A stretch of DNA of 64,000 nt from Panonychus citri (GCF_014898815.1 NW_026515543.1:1240001-1304000); one strand, 5' to 3'; shown: positions 26,801 to 39,900, numbered from the stretch's first letter. The notes: generated by a model not told the origin, from the letters alone. Numbers and translations: made by a program.

Positions 26801-28435
26801 TTCTGAAAGATAGGAACTAATTCTGAACTTTTCTCCTCCAAACTATTTGTGATTCTGGATAAGTTCAACTTTCAATTAATTGAATTGAGTGAACTTGGGG
26901 TAAATTCATCATAATTATCATGATGATCAGATCGAATTACTGATTAGAATTGAAACAATCTACCTTCGCCATAGAAAAAGTATCATGATGATTAGTTTCA
27001 ATTCTCGGGTTTATACAATTTTCGCAATTGAAATCCAATAAGAAAAGAAAACAATAATAATGAAAAACTTTTTTCAAGAACTTTTTTCTTTTTATTCTAC
27101 CTTTTCACTCGCAAAGTTTTGAAATTGGAACTGAAAAAATATAAAGCAATCAATTATGTCTGAAACAGTTGATTTTACCATGATGATGATGATGATTGTG
27201 TTGATTCATGGTTGCTTTTCAATGGTTATGATTGTAAACTGAGTATTTGGAAAGGAATACAGAAAAGCATATTAAACCAATGAAAGAGATTGAATCTTGC
27301 ACCTAAGGCAACATGATAATAATTCATTGAATTTCAACTGAGTTCATATCAAACTCTTCATCTTATTATGAGAGATAATTTAATGGACAATGATGGTTAT
27401 CATTGGAATCAGATTGTTCATCAACTTAAATTATGTCTTTGATTGACAGATATACGCTAATAGAGTTGAATGTTATCACCTTGGTTTACAGATTTTCATC
27501 ATGGAAACTCAGTCCACGCAACATGATGAATTCAGCAATAAATAAGGATTTATCATCTTTCCCATCATCCTGATCGACTAAGCCTTGAAGGTATCTAATC
27601 ATGATGATAAATAGATGCTTCTCATTTAATAGTTTATATATAAATGTTACAATATTTATCTTCCCTAACGAGGTTCAGGGGGGAAACTTTTTATCATGAT
27701 ATTTATCATGAGATAGATATAAGTTCAGTCTAAATGATCTCTTTCACTCTGTTCAGATCATGAAAAAAGGATCATGGGAGTGCTGAAGAAGAAGGAAATT
27801 ATGAGATACAGGAAGAGGAAAGTTGTAGAAACTTATGAAATCATTGATTCCAATTCAGCCGTCACCATGATCATGATGATGAAGATTATCCCTTGTCTTT
27901 ACCAATTTTGTTTCGTTACTTTGAAACTGGATCACTATTCAAACTTTCATCATCATAATTTTCATCTTCTCATGAAGGAAAAGTTTCTCTCCATCTCTTT
28001 CCTCCCATGAAATTATACACTCGGCTCCCTTTTCAAAAGGTATTATTATCAAATGAATTAACTGGGAGTAAAACTTTCATCATAAGTATTATGATCAATT
28101 ATATGATTCTGTTCATTTTGGTTGATTAAATTCAATAATGTCCACGGTTATCATGTTTAGGGTGTAAATTTGAAACCAAGAATATCATCAGTAATGAAAA
28201 ATATTATCATCTTTTTCAACACAATCCTGAGTAATCTGATGATTCTCATGTGATCTAACTCATTAAAAGAAAAGGAAAGTTAATTAATGTTAATTTATGA
28301 TTGAATAAAAAATAAATATTTTCATTCCAACCCTTAAATTATCATTTATCTAGATATTAAATCCAATGAGTTTCACCCTGAATCATGAACTTTGTCAGAA
28401 TCATTTTCTATGGCTTATATTAGAATTTGTATCCT

Positions 28436-28480
<45 letters not shown>

Positions 28481-31400
28481 GTTAAATCTAACATCATGAT
28501 GATGGTTATCGTGGTAATGATAAATGATAAATGAACACGGTGGTTATGATTAGATGACGAAAAAAAATTCTATTCTTTATTGTTCAACTCAGAACAAAAA
28601 AGCAAATAAAACACTTATCATGGAAAATAATGAGAATTTAAATAATTCTCATTGGAATTTTTTTCTCTCTCTTTCTTTCCTCATGAAAAAAGCTCGGGTT
28701 GGCTCATGATTGCTCTTAATTGCTATTAGATTATTGTCATTCAGCTAATTTGAATTTTCTTTAGAAAATTATTATTAAATTAACAGTTTTAGACTGGATA
28801 CTTTTTTTCCCATTAAAACTCAGGTTATCTTGAGAATCTCACTCATCACCATGAATTTAATTAGATGGTAAATTATTACTTTCAAAAATTTCATAAATTC
28901 CAAAATGGAATCAGTAAGCATGAAGCTTTCTGAATACTCATCCAATTCTCAGGATATTTCATGTAAATAAGGAGAAGTTTCCAGACTAAAAGTTTTGTCC
29001 AATTTTCCTTCAATATTTTTCTCAGTGACGATAATAAAAATTTCATGAGATTTTTCAAGCACCATGGTTACATATGATTTCATTAGTTTCAAAATTATTC
29101 TGAATGAATGAGTAATACATCAATCAAATTTCGCAATTTAAATTGTTTCGAATGTATTTCTTTCTTTTACTGGTGATTGGAAAATCATCAAGAGTTTAAA
29201 CACCTTATCGAAATCGAAAGAGTATTTTCCCCAGAATTTCATGAGAATCTAATTTTTCTTATGATATCACCCTTTCTACTCAGTTAGATTAGTTCAGTTT
29301 ATCCTGTAGCTCTGAACGAACAGTTATCGTCACCAGAATTGTAGAATAATCTGTTCCCGGGAAATTTTCTCTTCTATTATCATGGTTCTCCCTCTGTACT
29401 CGATAACTTGATTTCAATTCTGTTTCTGGGCTTACGATTTATTCAGCTTATTATTATAATATCAATGGTAGAAAGTGAAATCCATTTGCCAGGTAAAAGG
29501 AAAAGAATAGAAGGAAAAAAATGAGATTGAATTTTCGAGATTTGAAATTAAACCAGAACTTAAATCATATCAATCCATTTGTGTATCATGATGAACAATT
29601 TGCTTGAATTAATAATAAATTCTTGAATCATCAGTGATTGATTTGATTTACTTAGAATAACAATAAAATCAGCTGATGGTAAAAACGTTGATGAGGATAA
29701 TCATATGATAGACAAATCCTTTTAAAATTTGTAACCTGAATTTTAAGCTCAATTGAATTTGTTCACAATGTTCATGATGATTCAACAATTGATTTTCTGA
29801 AAATTTCAATCTATTTACAGATGATTAACCTCATTATCAGAATAAGAAAATGTATCAACCCAAGTTCAGTTAATCATTCATTTGATGAATGGTGATGATT
29901 GTCATGATCAGTAAGTTGAGATTTATCATTATTTTACTTTTTTCTCTCTCATATTTTTTTTCAATTGAATGAATTGATAGACAACTTGGAATCTGAAGTC
30001 TTTTATCAAAATTTCATGATGTTTCCAATCATTCATCTTATCAGATATTCAACGATTCACATGATGATGATTATGATTCTAAACCACTGACGATCTCCTC
30101 CCACTTCCTCTTCCGTTTTCCTTTTTACATTCATATTCTCTCTCTGTCTCTGTCTACAAGATGATTAATGTCACTCTCATAATTCTGTGAGACTGTATCA
30201 TTATTATTATAATTTCTATCATGGTGATTCTGATTCTTTCGAATGAGAACTTGATATTTCTTATCTTTGGACAAAAAAAAAGAAAAAGAGACAAGAAAAT
30301 GTCCAAAAAAAGAAAGAACAGAATAGAATAAAATGTTTATCGAATTTTTTCGAATAACTTTTATTCTATCATGTATACTCTTTCTATTCTATTAATAATA
30401 ACAATTCTAGCTTAGCACTTCATCTCTCTCTCTCTCTCTCTACTTTTTTCCTCATCTTTTCGAGTCTCACCATGAACATCATCACAAAGATAATCACCCA
30501 CAGGATCATCACGAGAATTGAATTCGGTTCAAATTTAGGACATTTTGGTAAAGTGTATCACTAAAAGTATTCTCATCAAATTTAAGAAATCAGAACTTTT
30601 TCCTCAGTAAAAATTTGATTTTATCAACAAATCGAAATCATTCCGATACATATTATAAGATTTTCTAACAAAGTTAGTTTAGATTAAGAAAAATACAAAG
30701 AAATAATTTCCAAGATCAAGAGGATATTATCATTTACCATGATAGGGATGAATAAAATATCCGAAAGTCATGAAATATTAACTTATGAGAAAACATTTTC
30801 AATAACATTTTACTCAAAAGTCTCAGAATTTTCAATACAGTCGAATCAGAATGAATTCATATACCTTTAAGAAAGAATTAATGTTTCCAAAGAAAGAAAA
30901 AAAGACTAATCCTTTAGGAGGTGATTAAGATAATCTCCTTTCAAATTGAATTCATTTAGTAGAAGAAAGAAAAAATTTATTAGAAGTTTCAATTGATGTT
31001 TTGTTCTGTCGACAACAAGTAGTTCTTTTTTCGTGTACAATTTCGAAATGTCCCAACAAAGAGGGAAATATACTAAAATTACTGAAGAAATGAGAGAAAT
31101 TATCATTCGACTTCATAACGAAGGTAAAAGAGTTAAATATATAAGTGAAACCCTTAGTTTAAAATTACCTTCAGTTCAAAGTGCTATCTCAACATTTAAA
31201 AAGTTCGGTAATAAGCCAAGAGAAAGAGGTCATCGCAAGTGTAAATTAACAATGGAACAACGAAGTGAATTGAAATCTTGGGTGGACGAAAACTGTCAGC
31301 TAACATTAGAAGATTTAGCTAATCGAGTTGAGGATAAATTCAATATAAAAGTTTCACCAACTACAATTTTCAATTATTTGGACGATCTTCACTATTCGTA

Positions 31401-34363
31401 TAAACGAGTTTCACCAGTTCCAGTTCGAAGAAACAATGAACAAACAATCGAAATTCGATTTAAATATGCTCAAACTTTCATGGAGAAAGTTGACCAAACA
31501 TCAACGATATTCATTGACGAAACTGGAGTTGCATTGCATTGTCGTTACAATTATGGACGAGCTAAAATTGGACAACGAGCTAATTTAGATGTTAGAGCAA
31601 TTCGAGGAAAAAACTTTTCTGTTTGTGCTGCAATGTCTTCGCAAGGACTCGAATTTTATCAAGCTCAACAAAACGCCTACAACTCGATCGACTTCATCGA
31701 TTTCATCAAACAATTTTTGAATCTAATACCAAACGGATCAATTAAAAAACACTATTTAATCATGGACAATGTCCGATTTCATCACAACAATGATGTTGAA
31801 CAAATAATCAATGAGAAAGGACATGAATTACTTTTTCTTCCTCCATATTCACCGTTTCTGAATCCTATTGAAAATTTATTTAATCAGTTGAAATTTTATA
31901 TAAAAAGGTTATCACCAAAAACAACTGATGAAGTTTTCCATGCTATTGAAAATGCTTCACAGGTTATCTCACCTGAAGATTGCGCTAATTATTGGAAAAA
32001 CATGAGAAAATATGTATCTAAAAGTCTACAAAAGATTAGAATCGAAAATTAATTGAAACTTCTAATAAATTTTTTCTTTCTTCTACTAAATGAATTCAAT
32101 TTGAAAGGAGATTATCTTAATCACCTCCTAAAGGATTAGTCTTTTTTTCTTTCTTTGGAAACATTAATTCTTTCTTAAAGGTATATGAATTCATTCTGAT
32201 TCGACTGTAATATCAAATAGTATTATTATTATGATAAGTTTCATTATCTCTTTTTATTTTATCCCTTATCATCATCATAAATCTCATGGCCAGGGTGATG
32301 CTTATTGAATATGATAAATTAAATGCAGAACTGTGGGAGGAATTTTTTTATCTTATCATTTTTTTCAATATTATATTATTAATATTTTCATTTACACCGG
32401 AATTATATTCATCTTATCAAATCCATTGCTCTTTGTATCTGTCAGAAACAATTTATCATTTGATTGTCAGTTACCACCAGTTATCATCATGATTTCATTA
32501 TTTATTATCATGATTGTGATTCCAATGAAAATACTTACGATTGTTCAATAGATTATCAGATTTAATCTAATGTGTAGGCTTAGATCATTCATCAATTTGA
32601 TTTGTTTCCGTCGATTCTCAATTATTATTATGATTGAAAATAATGGAAAACAATTAACTGATTACCTTTCGATTTACCTTTAAGCCCTAAACTGGTTTGA
32701 GTTAATTGTTACTAATTACTAATAATAATACTTATGTTATTTACTCTTCTCAATTAGAATCAACTATTTATCTTCAACAGCTTTAAGACTTAAAACTTTT
32801 CTCTTTCTTTCTCATTTTCTTAGAACTCGAGGTTCAGAACTTTCAGATTCGAGGAAAACTTTTTTTTTCATTCCAACTATTTCGATGATTACAAACTGAT
32901 TTATATAAACTACTTGAACTTAATCCGGTTCCTATTGATGATCATTAATGCCCAAACCAATGTCTTAAGCAAATATTAACTTTGATTGCAGCAATTTAAC
33001 AGTTAATAAGCTTAATGATTACACTTAACTAACAGGTTGTAGTTTGTTGTTTATCAATCAATTGATTAATTTATAATTAGCTTTTGTTTCCTAGATGATA
33101 ATTAATATTATATTAGTACAAACCAGTTGGTGATAATTAAATTCTTGGCCTAAATTAATTGTCTACCTTTAATTGATTTATCATGTATTTCTAATGAAAC
33201 CTGAGATTGAATCCATCAAACAATTAACAGCTCTGATTAACAATCAAATGAACATCAATGTAACATATTGAGATAATATGTTAATCCAGTGATTTAATCA
33301 CTATGATGATAATGTTATTGTTTTATATTACAATCTATTGGTTAATTGTAATTACCTGTTAAATTAAGTGTCTATTGTTTACAATTTGCTTGATTATAAA
33401 TTACTTACTTTTTTTGCGATTCAAATCATGGTAAACAGATAATAAAGTTAATTGTTACAATTTGAATCACATTGTTGTTGACATATAATCTATTTTTACT
33501 TTTAAATGTCCAAATATACAGTTAATTGTATATTGATTGTCAAATTCAAATTAAACTAGAAAAGTAAACTGTCAAACTAGAATGTTAATTGTTGACATTA
33601 AATAAACAGTAATCTAAGTAAGTTATATATATGAAATTCAATTTGATTCAACAACCATCACAATGTATTAAGTTTTCCAGTCAAAGTTAATTGTTTGAAA
33701 ATCTCGTTCTAATACACAGTTAGTGGTTGAATAATCATCTATTAATTGATTAGTTTCAGTCTCTTTTATTTACCATGTGAATGATAAACTGACCATAACC
33801 TGTGATGGTCAAATTGTGTTCAGGTCTGTTCAAAGGGTGAATGTAAAAAAAAAACGTGAATCTAAATCTTGTTAATAGTGATAATGGTCAAGATAATCAT
33901 CATCTGAATATGTCATACCATGAGCATTGAACCTCAAATCAAACTGGACACTGTCCAGTTTTGAGGAGCATAAAAAAGTTGAGCTTGAAAAAAAAAATCT
34001 AATGATATCTGCCATTGACAGATCAATTTAAACTCAATCAAATGGGTTTTTTGTTCATTGATTTACTTGATTGTGATGATAATTTATCATAAGTTTGAAT
34101 TTTGGGATAATAAATCATTTTGATCAATCAGGTTTGCTTTGGGTGATTGTAATTATTTGGTGGTGATGATCAACTTTTTGAACATTCAATGAAATTTAAT
34201 TGTTGTTTTAGTTAGTATATATTGTTTACTTATTGAAAGTGATTTGATTGTTGAAACAATTAACTTGATGAGTTTGTTTCTTACCTGCTGGAGGTTCAAG
34301 ATCATGGAAATTCAAACCGATTGAATCACTTCCGTTAATTGTGTTTAATGAAGTTAAATCCAT
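11072..34363 (-). CDS. Trk-like receptor tyrosine kinase with EGF-like domain (5' end uncertain)
   Basis: Nine exons: 34363-34285, 25643-25515, 20397-20258, 19873-19629, 18223-18114, 17749-17307, 14009-13836, 13163-13005, 11356-11072. All phases agree; total 1764 nt, 587 residues. Features in order: a six-cysteine EGF-like module (residues about 30-66), a transmembrane helix (about 134-158), juxtamembrane NPNYY, glycine loop GEGCFGRVY, VAIK, a Gln/Ser/Thr-rich kinase insert (about 305-380), HRDLATRN (406-413), DFG (426-428), and an activation loop with Y434-xxx-Y438-Y439. The NPxY before the kinase and YxxxYY resemble Trk; EDCP and other C-lobe residues recall Ror/MuSK. No signal peptide is present in the first exon found, so upstream exons and possibly more ectodomain are missing. 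The third intron from the 5' end has a GC donor (CAG/GCAAGT). Confidence 0.75.
14010..17306. other. Intron of the receptor kinase gene
   Basis: Between the kinase-insert exon and the HRD/DFG exon. It contains a (GA)n run at 14412-14448 and ATG/GAT-rich low-complexity sequence around 16100-16270. No exon was recognised. Confidence 0.6.
14412..14448. repeat. (GA)n microsatellite
   Basis: GA dinucleotide run of about 37 bases inside a receptor kinase intron. Confidence 0.95.
21239..21374. repeat. Foldback / inverted repeat
   Basis: About 60-nt arms (21239-21299 and 21314-21374) are imperfect reverse complements, sharing TTTTACTCA, TTAAATCAAAATTTA and AAGATTTAGA, around a loop of about 14 nt. 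It could be a small MITE. No clear target duplication was identified. Confidence 0.6.
22142..22345 (-). pseudogene. Possible N-terminal HTH remnant of a Tc1/mariner-type transposase
   Basis: A 67-codon open stretch with an N-terminus (MVLNRSNQRALIVSFV) followed by a helix-turn-helix-like segment (LSLYQCANRLKNSNIPLRSV). The style matches the first HTH of Tc1/mariner transposases. No catalytic domain follows; the frame closes and neighbouring frames are broken. It could be chance. Confidence 0.25.
23807..23846. repeat. (CT)n microsatellite
   Basis: CT dinucleotide run of about 40 bases inside a receptor kinase intron. Confidence 0.95.
28437..28478. repeat. (GA)n microsatellite
   Basis: GA dinucleotide run of about 42 bases in the 8.6-kb intron. 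Confidence 0.95.
30838..30994 (+). repeat. Left terminal inverted repeat of the Tc1/mariner-type element
   Basis: 157 bp, a perfect reverse complement of 32051-32207 on reading both arms. Confidence 0.95.
31048..32052 (+). CDS. Tc1/mariner-superfamily transposase
   Basis: 334 residues from the ATG at 31048, the first ATG of the frame. The N-terminus holds two HTH segments (about 10-60 and 75-115), the first starting GKYTKITEEMREIIIRL. The catalytic core shows IFIDETG (first Asp), IMDNVRFHH (second Asp) and PPYSPFLNPIENLF (Glu). The Glu is 35 positions after the second Asp, giving the DD34E spacing of Tc1-like enzymes. Length and completeness fit a functional enzyme. It cuts and pastes its own element through the flanking inverted repeats. 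No stops or frameshifts are present. Confidence 0.92.
   Translation: MSQQRGKYTKITEEMREIIIRLHNEGKRVKYISETLSLKLPSVQSAISTFKKFGNKPRERGHRKCKLTMEQRSELKSWVDENCQLTLEDLANRVEDKFNIKVSPTTIFNYLDDLHYSYKRVSPVPVRRNNEQTIEIRFKYAQTFMEKVDQTSTIFIDETGVALHCRYNYGRAKIGQRANLDVRAIRGKNFSVCAAMSSQGLEFYQAQQNAYNSIDFIDFIKQFLNLIPNGSIKKHYLIMDNVRFHHNNDVEQIINEKGHELLFLPPYSPFLNPIENLFNQLKFYIKRLSPKTTDEVFHAIENASQVISPEDCANYWKNMRKYVSKSLQKIRIEN
32051..32207 (-). repeat. Right terminal inverted repeat of the Tc1/mariner-type element
   Basis: 157 bp, a perfect reverse complement of 30838-30994. The transposase stop codon (32050-32052) overlaps its inner end. Confidence 0.95.
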
Positions 34364-36342
34364 TTGGACAATTGTAGGATTTAGTTAATTGTTTTCGAAA
34401 CTTTCGATTAAATGAAATATGTATTTTTAGGTGATTAGAAACTATGATTAGTTTAATTGTTCAAATTCTACAGTTTAATTATTAAGATTTTTTGCTCTGA
34501 TTCATATGATTGAACCATTGAAACTTAATTAAAATACACAAACAATTAAAAGTTAATTGTGGCCGAAAATTGGAATCACTTGAAATATTAAATTGGATAA
34601 ACAAAGAAACGGACAAACTTTATTGGCTATTAACTGATTGAAATGTTTTAATTGTTTTTTAATTGATTGTAATTGTTACACTGTTAACGATTCGATGGTG
34701 ATGATGATTATAATTGGAAGACAATTGAAAGATAATAGGATGATAACATTGAAGATGAAAACTGATGAAGACCAAGTGAACTTTTTCTCTATGAGAATGA
34801 TAATGATAAAAGTCGAGAGGAAAAATCGAGAGGAAAAATGTTCAAACTCGAAGCTCATGCTCACAACTCTTAGAATATTTTTACTCTCTCTCTTTCTCTC
34901 TCTCTCGCCCTTTCTCTCTCATCTTCCTTGTCATCATCATCTATTTAATTTAACTTGATTCACAATCAGTTGATTCTCATTTTCAATTGTAAAAGAGTTG
35001 ATTGTTAATATAAGCCAACAATCAGCTTAAATGATGATATGATTAAGGATCATTGATAGTTAGATCAAATTAATCTTGATTAACATTGATATTAATAATT
35101 TTGAATGACAATTGACCATTAACATGATTAGTATAATCAACAATTTAATATCACACAGCATAATCATGATGAAAGATTAATAATAAAATGAATGAAATGA
35201 TTAGCATTTAATTGATAAATAAGATCAATAAACTTTACTTATGTTTTGGTTGACAATTAATTAATTATTATTGATTGTAAAGGTTGAGGTTAACAGTTAA
35301 TCAATAATTAGACTAATCAGTTACAATCAACTCAAGTGTAATTGATTAAATTATTAGCATCAACGTTTAATTAACCATGACAATGAAAACAAAAAAGGTT
35401 TGATATGATTAAGAGTAAATTTAATTTCCTTAGACAAACAATTTAAGTCAAATTGTTAACCGTTAATTGTGATCAGTTTATAATGATTTATGTATGTCTG
35501 AGTTTTATTGATTGTTAATTGTTGAGATTCTTGTTGGTTCAAAGTGATTAATTAATCATTCTCATCGTGTAAAACTTTATTGTTACCATTAAAATCTGAT
35601 TATAATTAATCATCATCATCATCTTCAATATGTTGAGTTTACTAACGAGTGATTAATTTCAATTAAATTGTTTCATCTAAATTGCGATCAATGGAGGATA
35701 ATTAAAAGGGTTATCTAGATAATCCTAAACACTTAACATGATAAAATCAACAATCAAAGAGATACTTATTATCATCAAATGTGAATTTTAATTTTGTATT
35801 CTGATCATTGATTCATCTTCATGATAATTAAACTGAAAATTGATTGTCTGAAGAGGATATCATGTTAACGATTAACTCATGACATTCCCTCAGGGTATTC
35901 AAGTTGAAACATACTGAATTGGAGAGAGATAAAAGAATTACTTTCTCTCTGATTTAGATATGAATTTCAATGAATCGTTGTTGATACAATTTCGTTGATT
36001 GTGATCATGTCATTAACTTTATGATTAAAAAGCGAATCAAATTTTTTTCTTTCCTAGTGTTTATTTTCACAAGGCCAACTTCCAATCTCCATGAAATATA
36101 ATTTACTAATTGTAAATGATTAGTTTTGAACATCTTGTCTCTTTCGCTCTTTTATTTAGATCAAAATTTAATTTCGATTAAATTTTTTTTTTATTTTCGT
36201 TTTCAAACCGATCCCGATATCGAATCCATTTCCAAGTATCGAGTCTCCAATCGGATATCACATGTGTTGGAAAAATTTTTTCTTTTTTTAATTTGGTTGT
36301 TTTCCTAATCTGTTGATTTGTTTCTCTCACAATTAACTAATC
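34364..36342. other. Spacer between the receptor kinase 5' region and mRpL52
   Basis: AT-rich, with CT-rich stretches near 34890. No gene recognised. The missing first exon(s) of the receptor kinase may lie here, but no signal-peptide exon was identified. Confidence 0.4.
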
Positions 36343-36714
36343 ATGTTGATTAATCGTTCATTTGCAATTTTGACTCGTTCTCCCTCCGATTGTGTTGTTA
36401 ACTTTAATTCGGTGCGAACAATTAACTCAATCAACAAGAAACGTCTAATTGAAGGTAAACCTCCTCGTCGAGGAGATTCAGTCCTTTTCGATGGGCCTGA
36501 GTTCAGTTTCATGGATGGACGGGGAGCAGCGCCGTTAACTTTGGGTCAACGTCGTCGTTATCTTCAGAATCGACACTTTGCTGAGCAGATAATTAAATAC
36601 ATGAAACAATACGATTTAGCTAAACAATTGAGACCCGATGAGAAATCAATTTCCGCTCCTAGGGAATCACAGAGAAATAACAACAAAAACCAAGGCTCAC
36701 AATTGGATTCGTAA
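36343..36714 (+). CDS. mRpL52: Mitochondrial ribosomal protein L52
   Basis: A single open frame of 123 residues. The N-terminus (MLINRSFAILTRS) is basic and hydroxylated, suiting a mitochondrial targeting peptide. The centre has GPEFSFMDGRGAAPLTLGQ followed by a basic RRRYLQNR stretch and a helix. Animal mL52 proteins share the pattern pocket of P(D/E)(W/Y/F)S(F/Y).DGR..P....Q.RR. It is a component of the large mitoribosomal subunit. A canonical polyadenylation signal lies at 36815-36820. The gene converges on RRP5, whose stop codon is 190 bp away. Confidence 0.75.
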   Translation: MLINRSFAILTRSPSDCVVNFNSVRTINSINKKRLIEGKPPRRGDSVLFDGPEFSFMDGRGAAPLTLGQRRRYLQNRHFAEQIIKYMKQYDLAKQLRPDEKSISAPRESQRNNNKNQGSQLDS

Positions 36715-36814
36715 ATTTTTCTGTTTACAATTAAGATAATTATGGTACAATTAGAATAACCTATTTCTTTTGTAGAAACTGTTTTCCTCTTTCCTATATG
36801 TGTACAGTGTGTTT

Positions 36815-36820
36815 AATAAA
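36815..36820 (+). terminator. Polyadenylation signal AATAAA of mRpL52
   Basis: AATAAA about 100 nt after the mRpL52 stop codon, following a TGTGTACAGTGTG stretch. Confidence 0.6.
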
Positions 36821-36904
36821 TTAATAGAAAAAACAACTTTGAATTAGAGAGGAAAAGAAAATACTTTTTTTATTTACATGATGATTAACTGAAGATCAAA
36901 CAAT

Positions 36905-39900
36905 TTATATGATTAAATCATTCGCTTCCACATATTCGGACATTTTCTTGTTAATTGCTGCGATTTTTTCTTCATCTCCATATTGTCTTTCAAATTCAAT
37001 GTATTTGTTAAAAAGGAAACGAATCTTTTTCTCCTTTATCTTAATTGCTGTCGCTCTATCGAAAAGTAATCTTATTGATTCAATTGCGTTTCTTTTAATT
37101 ATTCCTTCATCTCCTTCCTTTAGGCCATATTTGATCATCATATCGATATAAATTGACCAAATATCCGTTCGTTTAGGAAAGTTAACCAATGCTGCTTCAA
37201 ACATTGTCTTGGCTTTTTCAATTTCACCCGATTGACATTCAAGTTGAGCAAATTTGATAATCAAATCTAATTGCTCCTTCTTTTCCAAGTAATTGATTGC
37301 TCGTTGGACCAGATCTCTGAATGAAGTGACTCGGTCATGTTTCAGATAAAATCTACCAAAATCAACCCAAAGTGATTTATTCTGTGATTAAACAGTTGGG
37401 AGAGGGAGAGAGAAAACAATTAGACACAATCATAGAAATATTTTAAATCATTATCAAAGATTAATTAACTTACCAATGGATGTTTTTTCGTCGCTTCTCT
37501 GAATGTTTGCTCAGCTAATTCAGTTTTACCATCTTCTTCATAAAGAGCAATCAAATGAGAGTAAACTTTCAATTCATCATTAGCACATAAAGCTTTGGTA
37601 ATTAATTCACTTAGAGTTTCCGGTGATCCATATTTGTATTCAATCTTTAATTTAAGAAACCAAATCCTTAATTTTGCATGTTCAAATTTATGATCAATCG
37701 TTTCCAGTGCTCGTTCACATAACTCTTTGGCTTTGGTAATCTCAGCTTGACCAAGATAAAAATTAATAAATCGACACCAACGATCAATATCGTTTGGAGA
37801 TTCAACAATTAACTTTTCAAATTCTTCCTTGGTTAATGGTCCGCTCTCTTTATCATCAATTTCACCTTGATAAATGGACGGTAGAGTTATTGTGGCCTCG
37901 GTTTCGTCATTTTCTCCTTTATTGGCCAGTTTAGGATCTCCCGTTGTGTCCCAGAAAAAGACTTCGTTTTCATCGGTAACAGCTGATTTAACTCGAGTAC
38001 TCAAAAGCGATTGAATTTTACGAAAATGTTTCTTTTTTGCATCTTTCGTGGCCTCTTGATTTTCTGATACTTTTCGTTTTCTTTTCTTTTCTTTAGACGA
38101 TTTATCAGTATCGTTAACATTTCCATCTGAATCAATTGAAGATGTTTCATCGTCTTCGTTTTTTGACAGTTTACGAGATCGTTGATTTTTCTTTATATTT
38201 CCTTTTGTATCAACGAAAAATTTAATATTTGTTTCATCCTCATCATCATCATCATCATTAGAATTTTCTTCTTCCCCTGAATCGTGTTCATCTTCATTAT
38301 TCTCATGATCTTCATCTCCATTCTCTTTATCATCTTCGGTTCCAGATTTTCGCCTCTTCTTCTCATTAGCTTTAATTCGAGCCAATCGTTTCATTTTCTT
38401 TTTCTCAATTTTGGCTTGAGCTGCTTGAGCTTCTTTAATTGCCACGGCGGTCGGTTTTTTCAAAGTTTTAGATCCAATGATCAATCTCATTCCATTGGTT
38501 AAAAGTTGATTTATTTTGGCACAAAAGTATAATTTCTGTCCATCCTTAAGTAAACTTTTATCAGGATTAAGTTGATTCAAGTGATAATATCGAGGTATAT
38601 AAGCAAGAGCACCAATTGCATGTCCTTTCAATGAGATGATATAATATTTATCGGTAGTTAATTGAAGAAGACCAATTAAATTTTGTCCAGGTAACATTTT
38701 TTCATAAGAATTGGCTTTGATCGCTGATTTAGCACTTTTAACAATATCTTGATTAGCAGTTAAATGGATCAATTTTTTCTCAATATCAATGTAAAGAACA
38801 GCAGCTTCACCAGTGTAACCAATTTTACCCAATTCTTTACCACCAATATTAGATGAGATAATAATTCCAGCAACGGGTTTCTTACGATCTGGAACGGAAC
38901 AAGCGACCAAAATTTGCTTCTCAACGGCCTCAACCACTTTATATGATAATACATCTCCAGGTTTAACCATTGACAGGGTTCGGGTTTCAGAAGTGTTTTC
39001 AATTACATTTAATTTAGATGAAACCAAATAATAATCAGATAAGTAACTTGTTAACACTGTATCTGGTGTAAAATCGGTTGATTTACATTTAGCAATTAGA
39101 GTTGAACAATTTAATCGTCTTGGTTTATCTTCCTCATTTTTAACTTCATTAATGTGAACCAAAATTGTTTGACCTTTAGGGATTTTAAACTCAAAAGGAT
39201 CTACCGGTGGATCGCTTATTTGAGTATTTGGTACCAAACCAATCAGTCCACCAGGACATTCAACCATAATACCATAACATTTAAAGTTAACAATAACCGC
39301 TGGAACAATTAAATCAGGTATAAGTGAATCAGGTTTAAAAACTGGATTGTCTATTTTAGCGGCATGAATGAAAATCCATCGACGGCTAACAACGGGCGTT
39401 GATGGAGTATTGTTGAAAACGACAACTTCGTCAATTGTATCAGTCTCGTCGATAACTTGGTAAATTTTATCAATGAGAGCAGGAAAATCGGTTAATTGAT
39501 CTTTGGGTAGGTAAAATTTTTCATCCTCACTGTTAACCAATACAAATCCATTGTCGTCTTTTTCTTTAACAGTTAAATTGGTTAAAATTGTTCCTAAAGC
39601 TATTGAATCGGATTGATTGTCATCTTCATCCTCATTGTAGGTTAAACTGACGTGAATTTGTTTGGTGGTTAAATCGCGACTTTTAACGTAAACGGGTAAT
39701 ATTTGACCTACAAAATAGTTTGAGGGTATATATTGTTGACCTTCTTGGGCTAATCGAGTAGCAGATAACCAACCACGAAGATGATTAAAAAATTCAACTA
39801 ATAAACCGTTTGGCTTTATGAGAGAAACAACTCCTCGGGTAAATGTACCAATTTGGGCTTTATCAATATCATCGATAATATTAGTCTCTCTGATCAATTC

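Larger units (their letters stand above)
30838..32207 (+). mobile_element. Tc1/mariner-type DNA transposon, apparently intact
   Basis: A 1370-bp element beginning CAGTCGAATC and ending GATTCGACTG, flanked by TA on both sides (30836-30837 and 32208-32209), the expected target duplication. Its two 157-bp terminal inverted repeats are identical by eye. The only gene is a full-length DDE transposase. Identical repeats plus an open reading frame indicate a recent insertion. It sits in an intron of the receptor kinase gene, antisense to that gene. Confidence 0.95.
25644..34284. other. Long intron (8.6 kb) of the receptor kinase gene hosting a transposon
   Basis: Lies between the first recognised exon and the EGF exon, which join in phase 1. 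It contains the intact Tc1/mariner-type element at 30838-32207 in the opposite orientation and a (GA)n tract at 28437-28478. No additional exon was recognised. Confidence 0.5.

Noticed and set aside
34638..34958. Plus-strand open frame of 106 codons
   Set aside because: Low-complexity Met/Ile/Ser/Leu-rich translation of AT- and CT-rich DNA; no motif or splice context.
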